Below, piece by piece: positions 13,929-22,326 of a DNA stretch of 30,000 nt. Each line of letters opens with the position of its first letter. The first letter of the stretch is position 1. A program made the position numbers and the translations under genes. The stretch lies in contig DGRZ01000055.1 of the NCBI GenBank assembly GCA_002391195.1, positions 1 to 30,000 of the forward strand. The letters are read 5' to 3'. The notes under the pieces are model-generated. The model was not told the DNA's origin and did no database searches. It worked only from the letters and a program-made list of their open reading frames with translations. This DNA is from Fibrobacter sp. UBA4375. Lineage in GTDB: Bacteria > Fibrobacterota > Fibrobacteria > Fibrobacterales > Fibrobacteraceae.

Positions 13929-14553
13929 GACCGTTGCCGTCATGGGCGGGGCATTTGACCCGGTCCATAGGGACCATGTTTATGTGGCGGAACTTTGCCT
14001 AAAGAAAGGCTTCTGCGACGAGGTCTGGTTTATGCCCAGTCCCGACCGTTGGGACAAGATTATCAATGCGTCTCCGGAACATCGTTTCAAGATGCTGGAA
14101 ATGGCCACCGGCCACGAACCCCGCTTTATTCTTTCGGACTTGGAAATCGAGCAGGGAGATTACCGCGGGACCTACATTTTCTTGAAAAGCTTGCGGGAAA
14201 AGTTTCCCGACATCAATTTCCGTTTGCTGACCGGTGCCGATAGTTACGAGACCATGCCCCAGTGGCGAGACCCCTTGCATTTTTACGGCACGGAATTTAA
14301 CGGTGAACAGCTGATGAAGGAATTCGAAATCATCGTGTTTGCTCGCGCTGGCTCTCCAATACTGGATCCGGCAGAACACAAGGCCAAGGGCTATGCCGGT
14401 ATGTTCTGGCTCGGTCCCAAGGAGGGCTTCGTGGGCAGGTTTTCCAGCACCGAAATCCGTCGGAGCCTGTTGAAGAACAGGGGCGTTTGCCCCGAAGGCT
14501 TGCTACCCGAAATTTACCGCTACATTCTGGACAACAATCTCTATGGGGCTTAA
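13918..14553 (+). CDS. nadD: Nicotinate-nucleotide adenylyltransferase
   Basis: It joins nicotinate mononucleotide and ATP to deamido-NAD in NAD synthesis. GGAFDPVHRDH (10-20) is the nucleotidyltransferase signature and SSTEIRR near the C-terminus is the second ATP motif. MPSPDRWDK and HRFKMLEMA lie in the expected places. The ATG at 13918, inside the end of the preceding gene, gives 211 aa, the usual length. An open upstream frame exists but is out of line with the family. A related NMN or pantetheine-phosphate adenylyltransferase is less likely. Confidence 0.87.
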   Translation: MSSKTVAVMGGAFDPVHRDHVYVAELCLKKGFCDEVWFMPSPDRWDKIINASPEHRFKMLEMATGHEPRFILSDLEIEQGDYRGTYIFLKSLREKFPDINFRLLTGADSYETMPQWRDPLHFYGTEFNGEQLMKEFEIIVFARAGSPILDPAEHKAKGYAGMFWLGPKEGFVGRFSSTEIRRSLLKNRGVCPEGLLPEIYRYILDNNLYGA

Positions 14554-14555
14554 AG

Positions 14556-15860
14556 ATGCAGGCGAAGGAACGGATTGAAAAATTAAGGGCGAACCCCATT
14601 GTCCAGCGGATTGAAAAGTTTTTCCCTGCTATCGCCTTTCTGGCGGGATTCGGCTGGGATTCCATTACCCTCGGTACTATGGTCTATGGTTCTGACTTGC
14701 TGATTCTTTTGGCGTACTATGTTGGTGCCTTTATTCTGGTGATTTTGTTGTCGGCTAAGCTGGACCACCCGGAAGGTTGGACTAAGGAACGCCTTGCCGC
14801 TGAGGCGAAAGCCCAGGGAGTTCAGACGGCTCCAGGGCCTGCCACCTCCAAGGAACCCCAGACCAAGGTCGAAGAAGTTGCGGAGAAAATTAAATCCGCT
14901 GCCGAGAACAAGGCTCAACAAATTGCCGACAGAATCGGTTACGAATCGACGGCAGTTCCCGTTAATGCTATCGTGGTGCATCATCGTTTTTTGGACAGGG
15001 AATGGAGTCCGGTATGGAAAGCCCGTTTTACCTGGGCAGTCCAGTTCCTGTTCGGCGGCCTGTTCAGTGCACTGGTGGTCTGTTATTTCAAGAGTAGCGG
15101 TTCTTTGGCGTCGTTCTTGCTGGTCATTGCCCTTGCGTGCATGCTGGTGGGCAATGAATTCTTGCAGAAAAAGTACGAAAGCTTTGGTGTGAGCCTTGCC
15201 TTTTTCTGCTTGTTGGGAACCATGTTCCTGAATTTTATCATTCCCCATGTCGTCCATCGGATCGGTTTTTTCTGGTTCTTGCTCAGCACTCTTCTTTCCT
15301 TGGGGCTTTGCGTTTGGATCTGGAAAATTTCCCACCGGAGCAAGGCGGTTTTGGTTGCACCGGTCTTTATCAGTTCCCTGCTGATTGTGGCTTACCTGAT
15401 GAACTGGGTGCCGCCGGTTCCTCTCGTGCTGAAACAGCAGATCCCCTGCCAGAATTTTGACCGCAAGAATTTCTCCTGTGACGTGGATGCTCCAGGATTT
15501 TTGCAGAAGCTCGGCCTGCAGGCACCTTCGGTACACAAGGCTCCTGATGGGGAGGTCTATTTCTTGGCCTCCGTCTATGCGCCGGCTGCCTTGAAGGCGG
15601 AGCTAGAGTACCGCTGGTATTACAAGGACCCCTCTACGGGGGAGTACCGCCTTACAGACAAGATTTCTTCTGGCCGTATGGTCATCAATGGCGGTCGTGA
15701 ACAGGGATTCCGGAGCTATTCCAAGAAGAGCAAGGTCCCGGCAGGCAAGTACCGCGTAGAGACCGCCTACAAGGACGGTGCGGTGATTGGTTCACTGGCC
15801 TTCGACGTGATAGATGAACTTCGGGATTCTTCGGGCTACGTCAGGGATTCTCTCAGGTGA
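14556..15860 (+). CDS. Multi-pass membrane protein with C-terminal DUF2914-like domain
   Basis: 434 aa from ATG 14556, 2 nt after the nadD stop. Two N-terminal hydrophobic segments (FFPAIAFLAGFGWDSI; LLILLAYYVGAFILVILL) are followed by an Ala/Lys/Glu-rich charged linker (~80-130). About six membrane spans run from ~155 to 290. A soluble C-terminal domain (~300-434) contains VYAPAALKAELEYRWYYKD, a Gly-Arg-Glu-Gln-Gly-Phe-Arg-Ser-Tyr-Ser stretch and GKYRVETAYKDGAVIGSLAFDV, the pattern I remember for DUF2914. Function unknown. The next gene overlaps its stop by 4 nt. Confidence 0.72.
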   Translation: MQAKERIEKLRANPIVQRIEKFFPAIAFLAGFGWDSITLGTMVYGSDLLILLAYYVGAFILVILLSAKLDHPEGWTKERLAAEAKAQGVQTAPGPATSKEPQTKVEEVAEKIKSAAENKAQQIADRIGYESTAVPVNAIVVHHRFLDREWSPVWKARFTWAVQFLFGGLFSALVVCYFKSSGSLASFLLVIALACMLVGNEFLQKKYESFGVSLAFFCLLGTMFLNFIIPHVVHRIGFFWFLLSTLLSLGLCVWIWKISHRSKAVLVAPVFISSLLIVAYLMNWVPPVPLVLKQQIPCQNFDRKNFSCDVDAPGFLQKLGLQAPSVHKAPDGEVYFLASVYAPAALKAELEYRWYYKDPSTGEYRLTDKISSGRMVINGGREQGFRSYSKKSKVPAGKYRVETAYKDGAVIGSLAFDVIDELRDSSGYVRDSLR

Positions 15861-16882
15861 GCGCCCCCAAGGACATGTTCTTTGAAAGTGAAGTCCGGCC
15901 GGAACAGAACGGCCGGCTTTTGCTGGACATCCTTTCGGAACGGTTCACCTACCACAGTCGTGAAGAATGGATGGACCGCCTCTTGCGAGGTCTAGTTTCC
16001 ATCAATGGGAAAACTGCCGACCTGGAAACGCTGGGCCACAGGGGCGACAAGGTGGTTTACCATGTGGAAAACTACAGCGAACCCGACGTGCCCACCCATT
16101 ACGAGACGCTTTTCGAAGACGAAGAATTCTTGCTGGTGGCAAAGCCTGCCGGAGTTCCTGTCCATCATACGGGTCGGATTTTCTACAACACCTTTACCGC
16201 CATTATCCGTCGGGGCTTTGATTGCGAGACGGCTACTCCCATGCACCGTCTGGATAGGGATACCGGCGGAATCATGCTGTTTGCTAAAAGTGCCGATACG
16301 GCGTCAAGGTTCCAGAAACATCTGGACCGGATTCTGCTCCGTAAGTTCTATCTGGCGGTGGTTCCTGGGGAATTTCCCGAAGGGAAGGTCCGTTGCGACT
16401 TGCCTCTGGCGGAAAATCCGTCGGCACCTATCCGTATCAAGATGTACCACACTCCGGGCGGAAAGCCTTGCTCTACGGTGTTCAGGAGGCTTGCCGTTTT
16501 GCCGGGTGTTGCGTCAAAATCCGTTTCGTCAGAAACTGCTGCCGAAAACTCCGGCCGTTCCCTGGTGGAATGTGAACTGTTGACCGGTCGCAAGCACCAG
16601 ATTCGTGCCCACCTTGCAGAACTGGGGTTCCCCATCGTTGGAGACCGGCTGTACAGTTTCGATGGAAAATTCTACCAGAAGATGTCCGGCGGTGGTTCGC
16701 TATCCGAAGAGGACTTTGACCTTCTGGGGGCTCACCACCAGATGCTTTACGCCTACAAGGTGCAGCTGCAGCTGCCTTACTGGGATGAACCCAGGGTGTT
16801 TACGGATTTTCATTTTCCGGAGGATATGGCGGCTGCGTTAAAGTCCGTGGACTTTACCACTGCAGGCTCCCAGCCACTCTAG
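15857..16882 (+). CDS. RluA-family pseudouridine synthase
   Basis: 341 aa; it isomerises uridine to pseudouridine in rRNA or tRNA. An S4-like N-terminal part (REEWMDRLLRGLVSINGK) precedes the catalytic domain. HRLDRDTGG (130-138) carries catalytic Asp133. LVAKPAGVPVH and LLTGRKHQIRAHLAELGFPIVGD are the other family motifs. GTG at 15857 overlaps the upstream TGA (GTGA). The 3' end overlaps the converging barrel gene by 29 bp. The target uridine cannot be read from sequence. Confidence 0.92.
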   Translation: MSAPKDMFFESEVRPEQNGRLLLDILSERFTYHSREEWMDRLLRGLVSINGKTADLETLGHRGDKVVYHVENYSEPDVPTHYETLFEDEEFLLVAKPAGVPVHHTGRIFYNTFTAIIRRGFDCETATPMHRLDRDTGGIMLFAKSADTASRFQKHLDRILLRKFYLAVVPGEFPEGKVRCDLPLAENPSAPIRIKMYHTPGGKPCSTVFRRLAVLPGVASKSVSSETAAENSGRSLVECELLTGRKHQIRAHLAELGFPIVGDRLYSFDGKFYQKMSGGGSLSEEDFDLLGAHHQMLYAYKVQLQLPYWDEPRVFTDFHFPEDMAAALKSVDFTTAGSQPL

Positions 16883-18266
16883 CCGTATAGCCTTCGTAGT
16901 CCCCGAAGAATCGGGAGTATCCGGCTTCTACCGAAATAAAGTCCCAGGGGGTGATCTTCAGAGAACCGCCGAATTCCGTGTATTCGTCTGTCCAGCCTTT
17001 CTTCAAGAAATGCTTGTCGGTGGGGCTGTCGGGAGTGTGGATGTCCCGGATGTGGCTTCCGAAGTTGTTGCACTTTTTGACCATGCTTGCAAAGAGGGTC
17101 ATGTCGACAAAGCCGATATGGGCGTCCAGTTCCGTGTACAGTTCTTCGCTATTGGGGCCAAGATTGCTTCCCAGGCTCTGGTTGTAATGTGCGTAGGTGT
17201 AGCCGCCCCCCTTGTGGTGGGTATAGACCCAGGGTTCTATGCGGGTGAATTCCGTGAACCAGCCGAACAGGGCGGGACCCAGGCGCAGGCTGTCACGGGC
17301 GATACCTATGGAGGCGGCCCACTTGTTACCCCACCAGCTGTCGTCGAACATGCTGGTGGGCGACTTCATGTCGTCCCACAGGAGTTCTCCATAAAGTTCC
17401 CAGTGGCGGATGGTCTTGACGCTTAAATCGAAGGCCAAGGAGATGTTGTCCCGGTCCCCTTGCAGGTGTTCCTGGAACACGTAGGGGATAAAGGGAATCA
17501 CGTAGGCCCATTCAAAATCCCGGTAGGTACTGTCAGCGTCGGGATTGGGATTCCATCCGGCCGGTTCCGTGGTTTCCCCGTAAAGGGCTGTTTCCGAAAG
17601 GCCGAAGGTGATGTTTTCCGGCAGGTTCAGGTTCAGCCGATGAACGTGGACATATTTGTTGTAACCTTTTTTCTCAAAGAGTTTGGCCGCGTACTGGGTG
17701 TATTCTACTGGGCCCAATTCGAAGCGGTAACCGAAATAGGGGGTAGGGGCAGGCTTTTGCAGACGGCTGCTGCTGTCTTGCCAGGGGCGGTAGGGGTTCT
17801 GTTCGCCCCTGAGAATCACGTGGTTCCTGCGGGCAGGACCCATGCTCAAGTAGTCGAATCCGGCCAGGAGCGTCACCGGGTCCAGCTGGTAACTGGCGTG
17901 GGCCGCAAACAGGTCCCAGGTCCGGCGGTTGTCGCTCTGCTTGTTGTAGGGGATGCCTTCTTCGGGGTTGTAGCTGTGGTCCAGAATTTCTCGGTTGGTG
18001 TAGTCCGTGTTGACGTTGACCCGGGCCGTAAACAAGAACTTGTCGGTAAAGTGACCATCCAGGAAGAACCGGACAGACATGGAGTTGTCGTAGTGGGTGG
18101 GGGCGTTTTTCAGGTTGGTGACGGTCAGGGAATCCTTAAGTTCGGCTCCGATATTTACCTCGTGGTGCCGGGCGGAGTCGACAAACGAAACGTGTGCATT
18201 TTCTGCAAACGTTGCATGCAGAAATATAAGAATGAGGCTTGCTGTAAATTTAATCTTGAATTTCAT
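16854..18266 (-). CDS. Wzi-like outer-membrane beta-barrel (capsule assembly-like)
   Basis: 470 aa from ATG 18266; an ATG at 18278 is possible, but the shorter start gives the cleaner signal peptide MKFKIKFTASLILIFLHATFA. The mature part is rich in Tyr, Trp and Phe with strand-like segments. LAGFDYLSMGPARRNHVILRGEQNPYRP resembles the region of Wzi-type proteins where a gated barrel anchors capsule. It ends ARVAGSLQW, with a terminal aromatic residue. It is the last gene of a minus-strand run with two glycosyltransferases, overlapping the upstream one by 17 nt, which fits export or anchoring of a surface glycan. Another barrel family is possible. Confidence 0.6.
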   Translation of the reverse strand: MKFKIKFTASLILIFLHATFAENAHVSFVDSARHHEVNIGAELKDSLTVTNLKNAPTHYDNSMSVRFFLDGHFTDKFLFTARVNVNTDYTNREILDHSYNPEEGIPYNKQSDNRRTWDLFAAHASYQLDPVTLLAGFDYLSMGPARRNHVILRGEQNPYRPWQDSSSRLQKPAPTPYFGYRFELGPVEYTQYAAKLFEKKGYNKYVHVHRLNLNLPENITFGLSETALYGETTEPAGWNPNPDADSTYRDFEWAYVIPFIPYVFQEHLQGDRDNISLAFDLSVKTIRHWELYGELLWDDMKSPTSMFDDSWWGNKWAASIGIARDSLRLGPALFGWFTEFTRIEPWVYTHHKGGGYTYAHYNQSLGSNLGPNSEELYTELDAHIGFVDMTLFASMVKKCNNFGSHIRDIHTPDSPTDKHFLKKGWTDEYTEFGGSLKITPWDFISVEAGYSRFFGDYEGYTARVAGSLQW

Positions 18267-19152
18267 AGTAGCCACCATTTTTTTCGATGAATTTTTTTAG
18301 CCTTTTTGAGGAAATGGTTATTTCGATGATTTTTAGGACCCTCTTGAACTGAAGTCGCTTTACACGCAGGGCAAGAGATATTAAAAAGCCTATCCAAATG
18401 CCAATACTAGGAAAATTGTTCCGCCTGGCAAAATGAATTCGATTTCGAATCATCAGGCAATCGATAAAGAAGGGAACTTTGCCTTTGGCGGTTTCGCTCC
18501 CGGTGCTTGAGCCAATTCGATGGACGACGATGCTTTCGGTTGCCCAGGCAAGTGTAAAACCTGCTTTTTTCGCCCTAAAACAATAATCACTTTCTTCAAA
18601 ATACAAAAAGAAATCTTCGCACAATAAACCGATTGTCTTGATGCAGTCAGGGGAGATTAAAAAAGAAGATCCTTCGACATAGTCAAAGTGTGGAATGTTT
18701 CCGCGTTGCGGGGCTGATGGACGACTTACCGAGGCAAATTTGGAATGGGTCAATCCGACTCCACCGATATAGCGATTTTGTTCATTTACTATAAGGGAAC
18801 CTGTTATGCCTGCATGTGATTCTGTTGCTTTTTCTAGTAGTTTTTCAAGAGCCGCCTCTGATGGCTCGGTATCGTTGTTTAAAAACCATATGTAACCATG
18901 AAAACCATCTTTGATGGCTTTAGTCGCTCCCAAGTTGCATGCTGGTGCAAAGCCGATGTTCCGCTCGTTCCAAATAAACTGGATTGGTAAAGAAAAAACT
19001 TCGGCCTTAAAAATATCTTGGGATTCAGAACTTGTTCCATTGTCAACAACATAAATCCTGTCGGGCTTGATTGTACCGTGTTCCAACGCATGCAGGCAAC
19101 GTATGGTCAATTCGGCATTTTTATAGTTGACAAGGACAGTGCAAACCGGCAT
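18250..19152 (-). CDS. GT2 family glycosyltransferase (rhamnosyltransferase-like)
   Basis: 300 aa, GT-A fold. CTVLVNYKNAELTIRCL starts the nucleotide-binding strand. RIYVVDNGTSSES, RNIGFAPACNLGA and WFLNNDTEP (the DxD-like motif) match WbbL/rhamnosyltransferase-type GT2 enzymes. FDYVEGSSFLIS and FFLYFEESDYCFRAKKAGF are the acceptor-side motifs. A C-terminal hydrophobic patch (IGIWIGFLISLAL) suggests membrane association. Its start overlaps the upstream stop (TAATG) behind a GGGAGG ribosome site. The region is more AT-rich than the housekeeping genes, as is common in exchanged glycan loci. Confidence 0.88.
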   Translation of the reverse strand: MPVCTVLVNYKNAELTIRCLHALEHGTIKPDRIYVVDNGTSSESQDIFKAEVFSLPIQFIWNERNIGFAPACNLGATKAIKDGFHGYIWFLNNDTEPSEAALEKLLEKATESHAGITGSLIVNEQNRYIGGVGLTHSKFASVSRPSAPQRGNIPHFDYVEGSSFLISPDCIKTIGLLCEDFFLYFEESDYCFRAKKAGFTLAWATESIVVHRIGSSTGSETAKGKVPFFIDCLMIRNRIHFARRNNFPSIGIWIGFLISLALRVKRLQFKRVLKIIEITISSKRLKKFIEKNGGYYEIQD

Positions 19153-20102
19153 TACGACCTCCCCATCAACTTAACTGCAAGTTTAGCTCCGATGATTCCG
19201 TACAAAACACGTGGAATCAAGGCGTATTTTTTTGTGATGTGTGGGTACAAGGAATGAGAGTTTCGGAGAATCCAGAAAAGATAACCTGGCAGGAGAATTT
19301 TAGAAAGACGCTTTTCGACATAGCCAATATAGTCGTTCAGAAATTTTTGGTCGTCTTGTTTCAACTTTAGAAAATGTCGTGTTTCTCGAATCATTTTTGC
19401 CCACTGCAGGTTTAGCTTCAAATTGCCTGTCCATGTGTGTGAATGGCCGAGACCAATGGCGTTAGAATCGTGAATACGGTACTGGATAACAGGGTGATTA
19501 ATTGAAATATAACCGTTTCTTGCTGAAGCACAGAATGTAATCCATTGGTCGTGGACGGGAGCTTCTAGAGGAATCGGGAGAATATCTTTGAGAAGGCTAG
19601 CTCTAAAAATGACCATGCAGCCGGTCACATTGGTAAAGCCGGTTATAATAGCTCGTAGGGAAAGATGCTCGGGAATACTTCCGAAGGTGCGCCATGAATC
19701 GGCAATTTTGCGCCCTTCGGCATCAATAACGTTGGCATCTCCCAAAATAAGGTCAACATTATGGCGTTGAATTTCCCTAATTAAAAGTTCGTGTTTTTCT
19801 GGAAGCCAAATGTCATCTTGGTCGGCAAGAGCAATAAGGTCGTTTTCGGTAAGTGTTTTTTGTGCTTCTTCAAGAGCTCTGGCAAAAGCAATTCGGTGCC
19901 CCTGATTGTGTTCAAACTTAATGGTTTTTAGGGGAAGGGTGCCAGTATATCTTTCAAGTATCTTTACAGTCGAATCGGTAGAGCCGTCGTCAACGACAAT
20001 GACAGAATCAGCAGGTCTTGTTTGATTGACGAGCGAATCCAGCATTTGCGAAAGATATTTTTCGCCATTGTACGTAGCCATTACGACGCATAGTTTTGTC
20101 AT
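19152..20102 (-). CDS. GT2 family glycosyltransferase
   Basis: 316 aa from ATG 20102 (MTKLCVVMATYNGEKYL). VIVVDDGSTDST and LIALADQDDIWLPEKHE carry the nucleotide- and metal-binding acidic residues. GCMVIFRASLL and APVHDQWITFCA lie in the acceptor region. The C-terminal ~80 residues are basic and partly hydrophobic. It resembles the protein at 26645 in the ADQDDIWLP and HDQW motifs. It is the first gene of the minus-strand run, divergent from the GT4 gene. A TATATTG element lies 6 nt before its ATG. Confidence 0.88.
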   Translation of the reverse strand: MTKLCVVMATYNGEKYLSQMLDSLVNQTRPADSVIVVDDGSTDSTVKILERYTGTLPLKTIKFEHNQGHRIAFARALEEAQKTLTENDLIALADQDDIWLPEKHELLIREIQRHNVDLILGDANVIDAEGRKIADSWRTFGSIPEHLSLRAIITGFTNVTGCMVIFRASLLKDILPIPLEAPVHDQWITFCASARNGYISINHPVIQYRIHDSNAIGLGHSHTWTGNLKLNLQWAKMIRETRHFLKLKQDDQKFLNDYIGYVEKRLSKILLPGYLFWILRNSHSLYPHITKKYALIPRVLYGIIGAKLAVKLMGRS

Positions 20103-20109
20103 ATTCCAC

Positions 20110-20136
20110 AATATAAAATATAATTTTTATATATTG
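20110..20136. promoter_or_regulatory. Divergent promoter region with TATATT on both strands
   Basis: Minus-strand TATATT at 20115-20110 is 7 nt before the glycosyltransferase ATG at 20102. Plus-strand TATATTG at 20130-20136 is 21 nt before the ATG at 20158. The 55-bp gap is almost wholly A/T between them. Confidence 0.5.
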
Positions 20137-20157
20137 TGCAATTGTTGGAATTTGAAT

Positions 20158-21333
20158 ATGAAAAAAATCCTATTTGTTTGCGATAAGAACGAGTGTACAA
20201 GTTTTGGACGCTTGACATTGAACCTTGTTAGGGCGGTGTCCAAAGAATTCGAAACACATGTTTTGTGGATGAAAACACCCAAGTTCTTTCCAAATCCAGA
20301 GCATACGGCTGATGGCGGTAAAATCGTCGCTGACCCTCGTACGTATACGGCACATGAGGTATGGGTTAAGTCTCTTTATACGGGATTTTGGAGCCTGCGC
20401 AAACCTGTGTATGATTGCGTTCGAAACATAAAACCAGACATAGTATTTTTTATTCGTCCAGAGCTTGGTTTCTTGATTTCATCGGCGAAAAAGGCGATTG
20501 AAAAAACAAAGGGGGAAGGTGGCCCCGACGCAAAGACAGTTTTGTATTTGCATGACGATTTTGCTGAAACCCAGTATCCCCACAACATCAAGTTTATCTT
20601 GCTCAACAAGTTCTATATCAATCCAACGTTGAATGCCGATGGCTTTGTGTTTAATTCTGAATGGACAAAGAACGCCGTATGCAGGCATTTTGGACCGCGT
20701 ATGGCGAATGCTCCGGGTGCAGTTATTGGTTGCCCGATTGACGGAACTGTGTTTAAGCGTTTGGAAACGCAGAAAACACCTGAGGAACGTGAAGCTTTTC
20801 GCCGTAGGTATGGTATTAAGAATTACAAGTCGATGTGCGTGCATGTGGGGCTTGCTGAACCGCGAAAGAATGTGGAAACCTATTATGAAATGGCCCGCAT
20901 GCGCCCAGATGTTGCGTTTGTCCGCGTGGGTAAGTTGACTCCGCATTATCGGTCCATTATAGATGAAAAAAAACTTTATAACGTTTTTCATTTTCCAGAA
21001 TTCAATGCGCCTGAGTTGCGGGAATTTTATTATCATGCGGAGCTAATGGTGTATCCATCATTGCTTGAGGGATTTGGTCTTCCTCCAGTGGAAGCAATCA
21101 GTTGCGGGACGCCCGCTGTTGCTGGTGCAACGACAGCGTTGCTTGAAAACCTGGAAGGGGTGTGTCCGCTCATTGATCCACCGACTGATGCTGCGGCATA
21201 CGTGAAAGTGCTAGATCGGGTGCTTGCTGGCGAAAAAATCGTGAACGAAGAAAATGCTGAAAAATTACTAGATCGAGTTTCCATTGAATCATATTCAAAA
21301 CGTGTTGTTGACTTTTTGAATTTGATGACTTGA
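20158..21333 (+). CDS. GT4 family glycosyltransferase (GT-B fold)
   Basis: 391 aa from ATG 20158 (MKKILFVCDKNECTSFGRL). The longer open frame upstream runs into the divergent promoter and was not used. The N-terminal half binds acceptor. The C-terminal half has CVHVGLAEPRKNVETYYEMA, VFHFPEFNAPELREFYYHAE, and YPSLLEGFGLPPVEAISCGTPAVAG with the EGFGLPPVE (EX7E-type) nucleotide-sugar motif. It probably adds a sugar to the repeat unit on undecaprenyl phosphate at the inner membrane. About 100 nt of AT-rich spacer follow, without a clear terminator. Confidence 0.88.
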   Translation: MKKILFVCDKNECTSFGRLTLNLVRAVSKEFETHVLWMKTPKFFPNPEHTADGGKIVADPRTYTAHEVWVKSLYTGFWSLRKPVYDCVRNIKPDIVFFIRPELGFLISSAKKAIEKTKGEGGPDAKTVLYLHDDFAETQYPHNIKFILLNKFYINPTLNADGFVFNSEWTKNAVCRHFGPRMANAPGAVIGCPIDGTVFKRLETQKTPEEREAFRRRYGIKNYKSMCVHVGLAEPRKNVETYYEMARMRPDVAFVRVGKLTPHYRSIIDEKKLYNVFHFPEFNAPELREFYYHAELMVYPSLLEGFGLPPVEAISCGTPAVAGATTALLENLEGVCPLIDPPTDAAAYVKVLDRVLAGEKIVNEENAEKLLDRVSIESYSKRVVDFLNLMT

Positions 21334-21415
21334 AATCAGAAATGGTAAAAGTCTACACTGTTGCCCTAGTCTTGTCGTGAATGTAGAAACTCTATAGAGT
21401 CATTAGCTTTTTTTG

Positions 21416-21422
21416 TATATTG
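21416..21422 (+). promoter_or_regulatory. TATATTG promoter-like element of the sugar-biosynthesis operon
   Basis: TATATTG lies 10 nt before the ATG at 21433 and follows a T-run. The six genes from 21433 to 27352 are close or overlapping, so this may drive all of them. Confidence 0.45.
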
Positions 21423-21432
21423 ATAGTTGAAT

Positions 21433-22326
21433 ATGCCGATTTTTGAAGAAAAGGCGCAAATCGTCCAGTTTCCTAAGTTCCTCGACGAACGCGGGAACTT
21501 GAGTGTGGTGGAATCGCAAAAACAAGTGCCTTTCCGGTTTCGCCGTTGTTACTGGATTTACGATGTTCCCGGTGGCGAACTACGCGGAAGCCACGCCTTT
21601 AAGAACCAACACGAAGTGATTGTCGCCCTTTCGGGGAGCTTCGACGCCGTGATTCACGACGGCAAGGAAGAAAAGCGCTATTCGCTTTCTCGCTCCTATT
21701 ACGGGCTCTACCTGCCACCCATGCACTACCGTACGCTTGACAACTTCTCGACAAACTCCCTTGCGCTCGTAATTTCGTCAACCCCGTATGAGGAAGATGA
21801 CTACATCTGGGAACGCGACGAGTTCTGCCGGATTAAGTCCGCGTGGACGCCGATACCGCTACAATATGCGCCTGACGCCGTGAGTGATAAAGCTCCGGAC
21901 ATTGTCGCCGTGAAGGCCGCGACCATAGATGACTGTGCCCTTTTGACACTCCCTCGCCATAGCGAACGTTCGGGAAGCCTGACCTCGCTCGAGAACTCCA
22001 AGGACATTCCTTTCGACGTGAAACGCATCTTTTACCTGTACGATATTCCCGGTGGCGAGAACCGCGGAGGCCACGCTCACAAGGAATGCCACCAGATGCT
22101 GGTGGCGGCGAGCGGAGCTTTTGACGTGAAGGTTTCCGACGGCAAGAACGAGAAGATTTACAGGCTGGACCGTCCGTACTACGGCCTGCATGTCCCGCCC
22201 GGAGTCTGGGCCGAAGAACTGAATTTCTCTTCGGGCTCCATCTGCCTAGTATTGACTTCGCACGAGTTTGACGAGAGCGACTACTGGCGCAGTTACGGCA
22301 AGTACCTCGAATTCAAGAAGGCTTAG
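21433..22326 (+). CDS. Tandem double-domain FdtA/WxcM-like sugar 3,4-ketoisomerase
   Basis: 297 aa. Two cupin domains of the FdtA/QdtA type are fused. Such enzymes convert dTDP-4-keto-6-deoxyglucose to the 3-keto isomer before 3-amination. Domain 1 (~1-135) has YDVPGGELRGSHAFKNQHEV; domain 2 (~155-297) has YDIPGGENRGGHAHKECHQM. The HxH pair is intact in domain 2 (His214, His216), but in domain 1 the second His is Phe56. Both domains end with the family's S..YEEDDYI or S.EFDESDYW tail. Single-domain FdtA acts as a dimer, so this may be an internal pseudo-dimer with one active site. ATG 21433 is chosen over an upstream TTG. The aminotransferase two genes downstream fits the pathway. Confidence 0.85.
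   Translation: MPIFEEKAQIVQFPKFLDERGNLSVVESQKQVPFRFRRCYWIYDVPGGELRGSHAFKNQHEVIVALSGSFDAVIHDGKEEKRYSLSRSYYGLYLPPMHYRTLDNFSTNSLALVISSTPYEEDDYIWERDEFCRIKSAWTPIPLQYAPDAVSDKAPDIVAVKAATIDDCALLTLPRHSERSGSLTSLENSKDIPFDVKRIFYLYDIPGGENRGGHAHKECHQMLVAASGAFDVKVSDGKNEKIYRLDRPYYGLHVPPGVWAEELNFSSGSICLVLTSHEFDESDYWRSYGKYLEFKKA

Noticed and set aside
20026..20157. N-terminal extension of the GT4 gene from an upstream ATG
   Set aside because: It would read through the divergent promoter and the other gene's start; MKKILFVCDKN at 20158 is the normal family start.
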